Below, piece by piece: positions 10,555 to 21,500 of a stretch of 64,000 nucleotides of DNA. The first letter of the stretch is position 1. Each line of letters begins with the position of its first letter. The notes under the pieces were generated by a model. That model saw nothing but the letters and a program-made list of their open reading frames with translations. It did not search any database and was not told the origin of the DNA. Origin of the DNA: Rhypophila decipiens (lineage: Eukaryota; Ascomycota; Sordariomycetes; Sordariales; Naviculisporaceae); assembly GCA_033297075.1 (NCBI GenBank), contig MU858141.1, positions 48,338-112,337 of the forward strand. Direction: 5' to 3'. A program made the position numbers and the translations under genes.

Positions 10555-10556
<2 letters not shown>
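9013..10556 (-). CDS. Secreted, probably GPI-anchored Ser/Thr-rich protein with paired Cys-Trp motifs
   Basis: Preferred model: exon 1 10410..10556 and exon 2 9013..10350, giving 494 residues. A clear signal peptide (MRAPVVAFIALLGSVFPLLC) is followed by a Ser/Ala-rich linker, a region with TFTDQDGHVTTV, a Cys-containing middle with CCYPRTNTDTLFIGG and CVVLNGS, and Thr-rich stretches. Near the C-terminus two copies of a C-W-x(n)-DG-x-x-VW-x-W-x-C motif sit in tandem, then a Lys/Gly/Ser linker and a hydrophobic GPI-type tail (LLSCLYVLFVLAF). The signal peptide and the body are in different frames; a 59-nt intron joins them, but its donor (GTTTCC) is non-canonical, so a frameshift is an alternative. 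The start codon directly abuts a trinucleotide microsatellite. No known domain recognised; a surface or wall role is inferred from architecture. Confidence 0.6.

Positions 10557-10634
<78 letters not shown>
10555..10634 (+). repeat. (ATG)n trinucleotide microsatellite, about 27 copies
   Basis: Eighty bases of uninterrupted ATG/GAT repeat on the plus strand. On the minus strand it is (ATC)n and ends exactly at the start codon of the secreted protein starting at 10556, so it lies in that gene's 5' leader. Confidence 0.97.
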
Positions 10635-11309
10635 CGGAAGGGCTCTCAACACTGCTGGTAGGTCTCTGTGTGGGTTCTTTGGGTTGTGTAGGCTGTATTT
10701 GTACAATGTCGGAAAGTCCTCGGATTCACAACAATGCAAAGATCAAGACTGGCCACTATTTATACTTCAGGTCTGGGGCACGTAGATCCCCTTAATGACC
10801 AGACAGTACTCCGCAGTCCTGAAATGAGCCAGAGAAGGGTTGGTGATTTTGCCTCTTCAGCTCTACATGATTCACTGCACGACACAGTAGCACAGCAAGG
10901 CTGATGGGACTGAATCTTGACTTGTCAGCCCCATTCAAGGACCCGGCGCTAGACGCATTTAACGGAGCACAATGAGAGACGTCAACGCGGCCTGAGTCCG
11001 GATAAAAACATTGTCAATTCACACACACGATGCATTTTCTTCATGCTGTATTCGCAATACCTATGAAGTTATCCGTTCTCCGGCAAATTTACCATCGTGC
11101 TCCCGAGTACAACCATACCCATCCCTGTCACCTCTCTGTACGTCCTTCATCACCCGCTGCTAAGTGTATCCTGACGCATGGTTCAAGTCCCTAGTCGAGA
11201 AACCCATCACCAGTCTTCCAACCCGGTACAACTGGTCCATCGGAATATATGCATGCGCAGAAGAGTCTGCTCCTCGTCCCAGATCGACTCATTCGCCGTA
11301 ATTTCCCCA
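10635..11309. other. Intergenic stretch, no gene seen
   Basis: Upstream of the minus-strand secreted protein and downstream of the minus-strand frame ending at 11310. No feature recognised apart from the adjoining microsatellite. Confidence 0.5.
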
Positions 11310-11753
11310 TCAAGTAATCTTCTCTGGCTTTCTCAAGACTGGTTTAAAGTACGCGTTGGCCGTTGACCACCGTCGTCTCTGCTCTCTGTGTCTATCCCGA
11401 GCCTGGCCCTCGGGCTGGCCGAATATGTAGATGGCCAAGAAAATCAAAAAGATCAAAGTGGTCATTTCCCAGAGGATTGAGACGTCCTCTTCTTTGAGGT
11501 CTGGCCGGAGATGCATGGCTGAGCCTTTTTCCCTATTTCTCTTTTTTTGGTATACTTTGCGGTATGCAAGGAGGCTATCGGCTCTGACGGCTGGATTGTT
11601 GGTGTCTTTGATGGTACTTTTTTGGGTTCGGTATGTTGTTTGGCGTCTTGTTCTTGACACTGTCGTTATGGGAGATGGGAAATGAGACTTGGTAAGCCAG
11701 GTGATGAGGGCTTTCGATAGAGACCGGTCGTAACGTTGATAATTATACACCAT
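11310..11753 (-). CDS. Possible small single-pass membrane protein
   Basis: A 147-residue minus-strand frame from the ATG at 11753 (MVYNYQRYDRSLSKAL). The N-terminal half is basic and polar. A convincing membrane helix lies near residues 95-112 (EMTTLIFLIFLAIYIFG), followed by a strongly basic stretch (RDRHREQRRRW). An acidic DLKEEDVS patch precedes the helix. A start at the internal Met of MHLRPDLKEEDV would give a 68-residue protein with the helix nearer the N-terminus, and an intron in the N-terminal half is possible. Support comes only from the helix-plus-positive-charge pattern and from the neighbouring membrane genes; it could be a chance frame. Confidence 0.3.
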   Translation of the reverse strand: MVYNYQRYDRSLSKALITWLTKSHFPSPITTVSRTRRQTTYRTQKSTIKDTNNPAVRADSLLAYRKVYQKKRNREKGSAMHLRPDLKEEDVSILWEMTTLIFLIFLAIYIFGQPEGQARDRHREQRRRWSTANAYFKPVLRKPEKIT

Positions 11754-12595
11754 GATATCACCGTCTGTACGGCGTGCAAAAGGAGACAAGCAGCCTCACA
11801 CTCATACTAGTAGAGTGCCGCATCGTTTGACCCTACTCACATCACCACACACACGTCGGCGAGGTGGTCCTCCTCTTCATCTTTTCTGCGCTCGGGCATG
11901 AGCCAGCCGTGCATGCAAAGAGTCATCCTTAGCGTCACGACTTGCAGAGGCAAGTCTTCGCCTTGATTGCTGGATGCCATCTCTGTCATATTTTGTTGCT
12001 GCTGTTGCTGGGAGTTTGTTGATTGCGTTGGAGCGGCTTGTCGTGAGAGCACCTGCTTCTCTCCAGCTGAGGACCATATATGGACTTGAGTCATGGTTGT
12101 GTGCGGAGGGGTTAGAAAGATAATTTATCATATGGGACACTCGATTGCCTGCACTTGGATAAGGCTTTTGATTCGGAACCCCATGGTGGGGACGAAGTGA
12201 TTTTATTTGACCAAATGACCAGTGTTGTTGTCTTTGTCCATCGGGAAGCTGGAAACAGCTGAGCTTGAAACATGGGAGCCACTGTGTTGTGAACAAAGAA
12301 AGGAATGCGGCCGACCACTCTGATTCAGGCACAGTTCGAACAAAGCAGTGAAGCACACTTTGCAACATTTGAGACAATAGTATGAAATGCCATAATATTA
12401 CTTTACTTATACATACAGAAAAAGGATATCCACATTCGCTCATGCCTTTCTAGAACTCCATGCTTGGTATAACCTGCTAATAAACAAACGTGACCGGTTC
12501 ATCCATCATCAAGTACTTGTGTGACAAAAGAAATCGCTAAAGAAACAAATGCAATGATATAGTGCGATCGAAGAGGAAGGGGGTCACTCGCTATC
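11754..12595. other. Intergenic stretch, no confident gene
   Basis: A minus frame at 11837..12094 with a Gln run could be an upstream exon of the gene at 11310-11753, but I could not find splice sites that keep the frame open. Otherwise nothing recognised. Confidence 0.4.
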
Positions 12596-13144
12596 TCAAA
12601 TTCCGTGGCCTGGTTGGGATGTCAGTATGAGTCTGCTTGAGTTTAGCCAAGATATAGAGTGTCACTTACGTCCAAGCTGCTTGCCTCTCTTGGATACCTC
12701 CTTGGCATGGTACTGCTTGATCTTGGCCCGTCTAGCCTCCTCCTCAGCCTCGAGTTCCAGCATGCGGACGTGCTCCCGGGCCTGGCGGACGCTTTCTCGC
12801 GCAGCCATCAAGGCCCGGTCAGCCTCGCGCTCGGCGTTCTCGGCACCCATGACTCTCTCCCGCGCGGCTACGATGCTGGGGTCCATTTCAGTAGAGCCGT
12901 TGCCGTTGCCGAATGAGCGATGCAACAGGCTGCGCCGCTTGCCGATGGTGCTGCCGTCGTCCACCTCGCGGGAGTGGCGTGATGTAGATGACATGGTGCT
13001 GCGCGTAGAGTCGGTAGGTGTTGGCGAGGGGTCTCGGTGGCGGAGACTTCCGAGAATACCACCATGTCGCTTGGGTGGCTCTTCGTGAACCGGAGCGGGC
13101 GCCGGCTCTTGCACGGGTTCTGAGTTTCGTGAGAAGAAAGGCAT
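12596..13144 (-). CDS. Small coiled-coil protein of unknown function, fungal type
   Basis: Exon 1 12670..13144 and a tiny exon 2 12596..12609 give 162 residues. The intron is 60 nt with a perfect GTAAGT donor, a TACTGAC branch-like site and a CAACCAG acceptor; splicing replaces an unspliced LGRK end with LGRHGI. The N-terminus (MPFFSRNSEPVQEP) is Pro/Ser-rich and disordered (PPKRHGG, DPSPTPTDSTRS). From about residue 90 to 150 the protein is one long Ala/Glu/Arg-rich helix (ERVMGAENAEREADRALMAA and onwards) with heptad character, ending in KRGKQLGRH. From memory of the family, small proteins with this helix and a KRGKxLGRH end are widespread in Pezizomycotina without assigned function. No signal peptide or membrane segment. 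Confidence 0.75.
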
Positions 13145-14444
13145 GTTTGCTTAAGGCTTTGTGAAATTGTAGTTGCTTTAGTTGATGAACCTGATGCTAA
13201 GTTTGTAAGTTTGTGACTAAAATGATGATGGTCTGGACAATGCAGAAGGAGATGTCAGAGTTCCGCACAGAGGAAACATGAGGTATTTGAGCAAATCCCA
13301 ACCACACTCGTCCAAGCATCATCGTGATATTACGCACTTGGCAAACCTGCTTTTTTGGTGTTTCGATCACTGATCAACACTGTGACGTCAAGGTCTAGAA
13401 TTCGGCCCTCGACGCAGGTCGCTGCCCAATGAGAGGAAGGCGATGATGCGGCGGCGCTCCCACACACCATTTAGCCAGCCAATGCAGGGTCCTGAAGCCA
13501 GAACTTGGAGGGCCACTGGGTACCCTCCATGCCCTTTAAAACGGTTCAAAAGTAAGATGCCATCCATCAGCAACTCGCTCGGGTTTTGGGACCTGACGAG
13601 AGAAGGCTTGAGGGAAGAGGTCAGGGATGACGCAACTCGTGGTCCATTGGCTGCTCGGATCTTGCTAAAGTCGCTGCAATGGAATCGTTGCAAGCTCCGA
13701 GTTCTCACGCCACGGTCTTGCAGCACCGGTGAAGATTGAGAAGCAACTATACGAATGCGAGGGTCTTCTTGCACGACTTGATGGGCACTGAAGGTAACGC
13801 TCCCATTTCTTGCACGAATTGATGGGGAGTGAAGGTAACGCCGAGAACGTCCCGCATGTCTGGTGTCTCGCAATCACGGGTCAAGGCTGGTGGTGGCTAC
13901 CAGCAAAGGTTGTCCGGTTGATGGTGATGGAACAGAACACTGCACCTTGCCAAAGAACTCGCTGCAAGTTATTGTGCCAGGGTTCAAGATTAAGTGTATG
14001 ACTCTTTCGGAGTTTTGGAGACCCATCTCAGTTGTGCCGTCGGCTGTGCAGTTTGCACTGAGTACTAGTATTTTCTAATTTTTCTTCCTCAGCTGTCCAG
14101 ATCCAAAGGCCAAGAGTGAGAGACTGAGACGGGGACGGATTGCTTCAAGCGGGTATGACGTTGCCCGGAAAGTGGGAAACGGAAGCTCCCGTTTCGGTCT
14201 TCCCCGAAGAAACCCTAGATCACGTGCCGTCCAAACAGACCCCCACCACTATTTTGCGCATTTTGCGCTAGCATCTGGCAGCCCCACTTGAACTGCACGC
14301 GTCGGCGTCAAGCTTGTGCCAAGCGCGTTGGCGGGCAAGTCGGGGCACGATTTTCCGATATTCCGTCACAATCAATTGCAAGCAATTTTGGGCAGCATCT
14401 CCATCCATCACCAACCCGACATCTATTGTCTCCTCTAATTCGTC
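13145..14444. other. Intergenic stretch with a short direct repeat
   Basis: A 1.3-kb divergent interval between the minus-strand coiled-coil gene (start 13144) and the plus-strand RNPS1-type gene (start 14445). Apart from the direct repeat at 13766-13841 nothing was recognised; a minus frame at 13388..13873 has no features of a real protein. Confidence 0.5.
13766..13841 (+). repeat. Imperfect tandem duplication, two 35-bp copies
   Basis: Copies at 13766..13800 and 13807..13841 share TTCTTGCACGA, then TTGATGGG and TGAAGGTAACGC, with three mismatches and a 41-bp offset. It lies upstream of the RNPS1-type gene. Confidence 0.8.
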
Positions 14445-15586
14445 ATGACTTCCCGATCCAGGTCGAGAGATCGTCCAATTCGTGAGGGTCGGTCTAGATC
14501 GCGTTCCCGCTCCCGAATACCTCCATCCGCTGGCTCACGCTCACCCTCTCCAGACCGCCGCGACGACTTTGATCGAGATTCCCGTAGTCGTAGTCGAAGT
14601 CATACTCCTCGAGGAAACGACAGCCGATACCGCAGCAGAAGCAGAAGCTATTCGCGCGAGCGGAGCTACGACAGTCGTTCACGCAGCAGATCCCGAAGCG
14701 GCAGCCCCTCGCAGCCTGCCATTAGGAGCACAAAGGTACGGCGCATCCATCTGGCCCCCGAGTCTTTTCCATGTTGCTCTTCACTTGCAGCATAGGCTAA
14801 TTCTGACCCTCGTGAATACAGATCGTCGTTGAGCGATTGACAAAGAACGTCACCGAGGCTCATCTCCGCGAAATTTTCGGGCAATATGGCGAGATTGAGG
14901 ATCTGGATCTTCCAATGAACAGAGTTTGTGAGCGATGCTCCATGGCTCCTTATGCACTGTCATCATGTTCTAACCGGGGTTGCCGTGAAGCTGGAACAAA
15001 CCGAGGAACGGCTTACATTCTCTACGTGCACGAGGCGGATGCGGAAAGAGCGATAACGTCAATGCATGAAGCTCAAGTCGACGGCGCAGTCATCAATGTC
15101 TCGATCGTACTTCCTCGGCGGAAATTCTCACCACCGCCACCGCAGGCTCGTCGTGGAGCAAACTTCGATCCCCGAGCTCCGCCACCGAACTTCCGAGGTC
15201 CGGCTCCCGGGGGACCTTTTGGTGGTCCTGCCTCCGGGGCTGATCGCGGCCGTCGCTCACCTCCTCCAGCAGCCGGCTCGAACCGCTATGGCCGCGGATC
15301 CGACACGTATCGTCCTCGCTCCATCTCGCGATCCCGCTCACGTTCGCGATCTCCTAACCTTCCTGGAAATGCCAACCGCAGACACCGATCTCGCTCGAGG
15401 TCTTATTCATCCGCATCCCGTTCGCGCTCCAGATCGCCCAGCCGTGGTGGTCGAGGGGGCCGTTCCGGTCGATCCTACGACGATCGAGACCGGCGTCGAA
15501 GTCCCAGCCGAGGTAGTTACGAGAGCTACGACCGCCGCAGCCGCAGCCGCAGCCCCAGCCGAAGCCGCGATTGGGACCGCCGTTAA
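14445..15586 (+). CDS. RNPS1-type SR/RRM splicing factor
   Basis: Three exons, 14445..14735, 14822..14927 and 14991..15586, encode 330 residues. Introns: 86 nt (donor GTACGG) and 63 nt (donor GTGAGC, branch CTAAC). Domain order: N-terminal RS domain (residues 1-97, many SRSRSR runs), one RRM (about 98-172) with RNP2-like IVVERL and RNP1-like RGTAYILYV, then a Pro/Gly linker (RKFSPPPPQ, GGPFGGPASG) and a second long RS domain ending RSRDWDRR. The RRM contains NVTEAHLREIFGQYGEI and DLDLPMNR, which correspond closely to human RNPS1 (NVT-hIxEIF-YGkI-hDhPver), a nuclear protein of the ASAP/PSAP complexes associated with exon junction complexes and splicing. The 63-nt second intron is in frame and open, so retention would insert 21 residues into the RRM. 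Confidence 0.85.
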
Positions 15587-18500
15587 ATCGGGCTGCAGAA
15601 TCTGCATGGAGAGAATGGGATCTGGTACCCGTAATTACGACAGAAATATTTACAGCGTATGTTTAACGGAATTCTTTTGGACTGTCACGTAAGAATAAAG
15701 TCGGTTTCGCCTTGGGGGCCATGGGCTCGCACGGAGCACTGAGCTGACTTGGCTAACAGGTTACAGATGACCCCCTTGCTCCTCCATACACTCGGTGACA
15801 TTTCGAGCTCCGAGTACGAGTTAACACAAAAAGGTCTTCTTTCTCCTTCGTGTTTGGTTCTGTGCGGAGGGATATTCTGGTCGGGCAGTGAGATCAGGGT
15901 CTAGCGGCCCGTATTCTTACTACCAACCCTTTGGACGGGTTCGTTTCTTGACTTGCAAGGTCCTGTGACGAATCCCAAGCGGGATATATGCAGACATGGG
16001 TTGCGATATGCTGTTGGTTGTACCCAGTTAGCTGCCTGACCATGGTTGTGGATTTTGCAGGCAGGGGTCGATTTTGCAGCTCCTTGCTCCCTGCGCCTAG
16101 TTGACATAATTCGTAGCCGACTTGCCGTAGGTTGCAATTCAGCGAGAACACTTCGTCATTTAAGGCCATTCGTATCTTTACGGGTGACGTTTCTTTGATG
16201 GCCTTTTTATTTTTCTGTTTTTGTGCTTGTCGAATCCCCCCGTGACCATGTCTTAATTGGCGCGCAAGAGTCTCTTCACAGGTGACAAACATGGCAGTGC
16301 CAAGATCAGTTATTGCATCCCTTAGCAAACTTCCCCCTTACACAGCCCTACGGACCCCGCCCCCACATCTGTTCATTCCGCTAGGTACTGCAGTGGCTGC
16401 AGGTTCCGAATTAATCCCGTCTCCGTCTCCGTGGTCCGACTCACCTGCAAACAAAACATCACCGGGTACCGGTATGCCTCTGCATATCATCATGGTCGTT
16501 TTCTTCGCCCTCTCTCATTTGCCTGTTGACATCGTTTTCTCTTTTCGGACTACGACCTAACATCTGTTTCCTGTCTTTCCACTTTTCCTTGTCTCCCCTC
16601 GTTTTTATTTACTGTTTGGGTCAAAGTTCTCTCCTCCGTCTCAGTGGAGTCTACGTCCCATCATCTTTATTGCGGCGGCCGTAAGTCGCAAATCAACCTT
16701 GTCGCGAATCTTTACATTGGAGCAGCATCAGGTCGCTCGGGGCTCTAACCTATCACAGAAGGCACTGCTCTCTCGAGTCTTGGTTGCAAGGCAGGTGACT
16801 CATCATCAGGTTTTTCCCTCGGGCCATTGGTACCTTCCTCGTAAGAAGGTGACTTTCGCGTCACTCGTTCCGTTACACAAGAAGCTCTGCATCTCTCGCC
16901 TGATTGGTCTCTCAACTCGAACCAACTTCACATGCTTGAAGCCTCTCAATATCAGGCTTATCAGCCCGTTCTTGTGAATCCATTGCGTCAACGTCGACAA
17001 GTTTCGCGCTTACCAAGACGCCACGTCGTACAACGCAAGAACTGAAGAACCCCCCACACACGCGCCGGCGCTATTTTGCGGAGCCTTGCAGACACGGTTG
17101 CATGCCGGAAGCGTCACCGGCCCTTGTACGACGCTCAAAACATTGGATGCCATCTCGTCAGGCCGTTGACCTGCATGTGAGAGAACAATGCATCCTAATG
17201 GCCGGTACAAACGAACACATAAACATCAACCGCCATGATGAGGGATGCTTCCATGTAGGGTTCCTGCAGCAGGTCGATTTCTAACGAGATCTCGGTATAA
17301 CGTCACCAGAATCATCGCCATCGAGGACGACGGGCCCTTGTGAAGAAAACACTCATGCTGGAGGCTCCACCGCGGCCTTGAGTCTCACCGTGGACTACCT
17401 GGTCTATCTGCGATGTCCATGTGGCTCCTTAGGCTGTCGACCACTTAGCGCGGTTGCCTGAGGTGGCCGCGAGTACATACCCAAGCTTCGTTTTTGATCG
17501 GACTTGCTGTTCAAGGAAACCGGGACTCTCGTACCGACATGACACCCGTGCTTTCTACGAAAGCCGTGCCACCTGGATCATGCGGCGGAACCACTATGTC
17601 GGGACGTTGCTTGGTATGCCATTGGATACGAGACGGGTCGTTACCAAAACGGCTCCCCAACCCGGGACTCATGCGGTGTCCTTTGCACTTCAAGACTTGG
17701 AGCACGTTGACTCAGCAACACCACCAGAGAGCGGTTTCTTTATTTCGAGGTTTGTCTGCCAAGTGAAATGACTTTGATTCACCTTTCCGGTTGCTACCTC
17801 AGGCCCATCCCCCTGTGAAAGGGCTGCGGTGTGAAGTTGCATGGCTTCCGGCCTCGAGTGAACAACACGAATCTCGCCGGCAGGCAACAGCCGACGCTAC
17901 CAATCCCGTGGACAATTCGCGCCGCATTCTTAATATCACTTTCACGCACCTGAGGCCCATTTGCTTTCTCTCTCTGTTGTGTTACCCGCGCGGCCTAACC
18001 CGGATCTTTTACTTAGCAGACTGTCTACCAATCTCATGGGTCATAGAATGCCTTGTCTTGCCGTGGAGAGGGCGCAGCCCTGTGTCGTCCTCGGACGAGT
18101 TCATTGTCCCCTTTCATCAGGTGCCCCTTTCCATGACCAAGGAGTCATGGGTGGGACTTCACTATTGTCCGGAGCTGCAATCACCGCCGGATGGTGTCCG
18201 CTCCGCCAGGCAAGCATGCGTCGTTCTCGTTTCAACTTCTTGGACTCTGCTATTCTGGGCTGTCGGTTTCTTTGACATGACAATCTCCCAACCTCGAAGT
18301 GTTACACGGGTTGGTCGAGAGAATCCCACCAACTGGAATCCACATCTTCTTTTCCCTTTGGTCGAGGAGGCTTAGCGTTCTCCTGACGACTATAACTATC
18401 ACCATATCCGTCTGTATCTCGATTTCAACTTGATCAGCATCCTCATCCTCACCTCTGGTCGTCTGTCCGCATTTCATCTTTGCACACACAGTTATTCTCC

Positions 18501-21500
18501 AGTAACCACCACCTCTCAGGGCGACATCATTTACACTTGTCTCGACAATGCTGACATACACCCTCACTCTCTGCCCCGAGACCCTCCTAGGGACTTTGGC
18601 CCAAGAATGGCCCGGGACAGCAGCCACAACGCATTGTGGTCTCAGGCAAGCGTTGGAGGAACCATACCCAACCTTGCCTAGCGTTCCGAAGTTTCCCAAG
18701 CCATGTCCCGGGACACCTACAGCTCTCCCACAACCTCCACGTCCTCCTACCCCAAATCCTCAACCCCGACCGGGACCCCACGGCCCACGGCCGAACGTCC
18801 CGACCCCTCCCAACACGCCATAGAGGCCGGGAGGTATCCGGGCGTACCCGAAGCAATGGTGACCCCCGCGGAATGGTCATTGGACAGAGTCTACATGACT
18901 ATCGCTGCTGGTGAGTTCTGATGTTTTGCCAATGAGAGATTGGCCATCGTCAGCTCTCATAGCCATTGCTTCGTGTACGGCCATATATGAGGAGGAAGTG
19001 TTCTCGAATCTGGTCTAGCTCGTAGCTAGCATGTGGTCAATAGCCAATATACTGTTTTGTTCTTGTTCGTTTTTGCTTTTGGAGTTTTAGTCTGTTCTGT
19101 CTCTCTTTTTATAACTCTGTTTTTCTTTCCTTTCGCTTCCTTCTCTTTTCCTTTCCTTCCCATCTCTCTGTTTTTTTTCTCCTCTTTTGCTCCAATCTTT
19201 TCAGTTGGATTCCAAATCCGTCTCCACCGACCTCAAAGTCCCACTGTCGACTGAATCGCCAATCTCGCCCAGAGATTTCTGCCTAAGAAGTGGTCTTTGC
19301 CAAGCAAGATCAAATGTCGTCAATGATGGCTGAAGCGATGGTACAACCAAAGGCATGGTATCTTATAGCCAGACCACAGCATGTTTACATGCATCACAAC
19401 TTGGTCCAATGACAGGCAACCCGGCGGGATTCCAGGACAAGTTGCCATACTCAAGCTCATACGCGCCTCACACATGCCTTCAACCCACATGCACAACCCT
19501 TGGCCCGCATCCCAATTTCTGCTTCCACCGCCGAGAAGGGCAATTGCGGGGCCGTTGAAGGTGCTGCAGTCCAATGCTGCGGTTCGGGCACAACCCTTTC
19601 CTGCCTTGGAGGATTCGCAGGAATCACGACTGGAGTCAATTGCCATAGATTGTGAATCCACCGGCCAAACGGCATCGACGCTAGGAACCAAGATAGCAAG
19701 ATTGTCGCATCTACCAAGGTGCTACCAGCCTCTGCCTGGCCCGCTGCCTGCCTTTTCTCTCCTATCGCCGCCGACACCGCATCTGCTATCCCCGACTCAA
19801 CAAAGAGCACCCGGAGGATCGGGGCGGGCGGGAGTCACGGAACTTCGGGGCTGGAACGGCCGATGAATACAGGCAAAGCGCAAAATCTCCGGTGATGGGT
19901 CAACCACTTTGCCGTACATGTGCAACAATGCTGACCGGACCCGGGAAGCTGCAGCCCGTCAGATTGAACGGTCCCCAAGCCTGAGAAGCCACAGTCAGCA
20001 GCTCACCAACAACCAACAAAATGCCAAGGTCTGGGTGAAGCAGATCTTGATCTTGTACCCCGATCGAATGTTGATCCGATGTTCGAGTCCGACGCATGTT
20101 ATCCTCGCAGCACAATGGAGAGACAGGGACCGTGTCTTGACGGACATCAATGAGTGAATCATTGCCAGATGCTGAGATTCGTGATTCCAAGTCGAATGCA
20201 TTCTCATCTACAAGCCTCTTGCCTATTCCATCCGACCAATCCAACCAGGCGTTCTTCTCGGCCCCCGCGCCGAGCAGTCCATTGCCAATTCCCGAACGTC
20301 TGGGTCATGGGAAGCACACCTTGAACACGATATTCAACGGGTTTTCTTGTGTCACACACCCCCTCCGTCCGTGGATCTGGTTTGCCAGCAGGCAAAGTGT
20401 CAGGTGGCTGTGCTCTCACATACATCACCCTTCGCACCCACCCGTACTCCTTACACCGGTCCAAGACTTGATCTCACTTTGCATCTGCCAATATATCGGA
20501 TCACAAACGTTCTCACGGACTCAGCCAATCGGTCGAGTCTGGCGTCTGGTTCCAAAACAAGGCTACTCAACATGTCGATATCTCCGACGGGGCATATCCT
20601 TGAAAAAGATCTGGAGCGGCAGGAATGAGGAATCACGCCTGATCGGGTTTATGCTCTCCCGTCTGGACGGTTGATCTGTCAATCATGAACACTTCGACGG
20701 GAAATATACTCGACGTGCTCATTCAATGTGCCGTCTGGTCGGTATGACATCATATTCTGTAATAGATGAGTTTCCTTTCTATCTGCTTTCTTCTCTTTCT
20801 TTCATTTTCCTTTTTCCTTCTCTGTCTCTAGATTAGATGGCCTCAGCGGCTTGGTGTTTCGACAGGGTTGAACATGTTCCATTTCCTAGACAAGACAAGA
20901 CAGGTTCGCGCCTTTGTTTTCCTCGGGTTGGTTTGTTGGTGCTGGGATTCGTTCGTCTTGGCGAGCGGTGATTTCATTGGTTCGGTCGTAACGATGGAAA
21001 GAAGTTGATGTGTATGGATGATGAAATGGCGCAGGATAGATTTGGAATCGCCAAAGGGGGTGTCGATTCCCGTTGGATTGGTATCCAATGAGAACGGCCA
21101 AGGCAACAGGAGTTCGGATCCGGTCTGGGCATGTCTGGTTATGAGCGAATGAGGTTATGATGCGATGGAATACGTGGACTAATTTTTCTTCTCTCACCAT
21201 TTTCTTCTTGTTAGATTTAGACACTTGTACCTTTGGAGTCGCTGCATTCAACATGCTGGACTTCTTTTTTAATCGAGCACATTCCCTTCACACATCTGGA
21301 GATCTATTACTTGCAAGTGACGGGTCTCTTTCCCCGTTTCTATGTATGTCTGAATGGGGACAATTGAATCCGTGTGACTACCGCAGACACTGGCAGATCT
21401 TGCCTGACCTCGTCAATACGGTGCTTGTTTAAACTGATGTTGCTTCAAGTTTAGTATGCCTTCATGCAAGGTTCGTGGCTGCCTGCTCGAGTGGAGGTTT

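Noticed and set aside
10557..10739. N-terminal extension with a run of about 26 isoleucines before the secreted protein
   Set aside because: It is translation of the trinucleotide repeat in the leader; the signal peptide begins right after it at the preferred ATG.
19381..19866. 161-residue plus frame with an overlapping minus frame
   Set aside because: No recognisable protein features; both strands open equally, as expected by chance in GC-balanced DNA.
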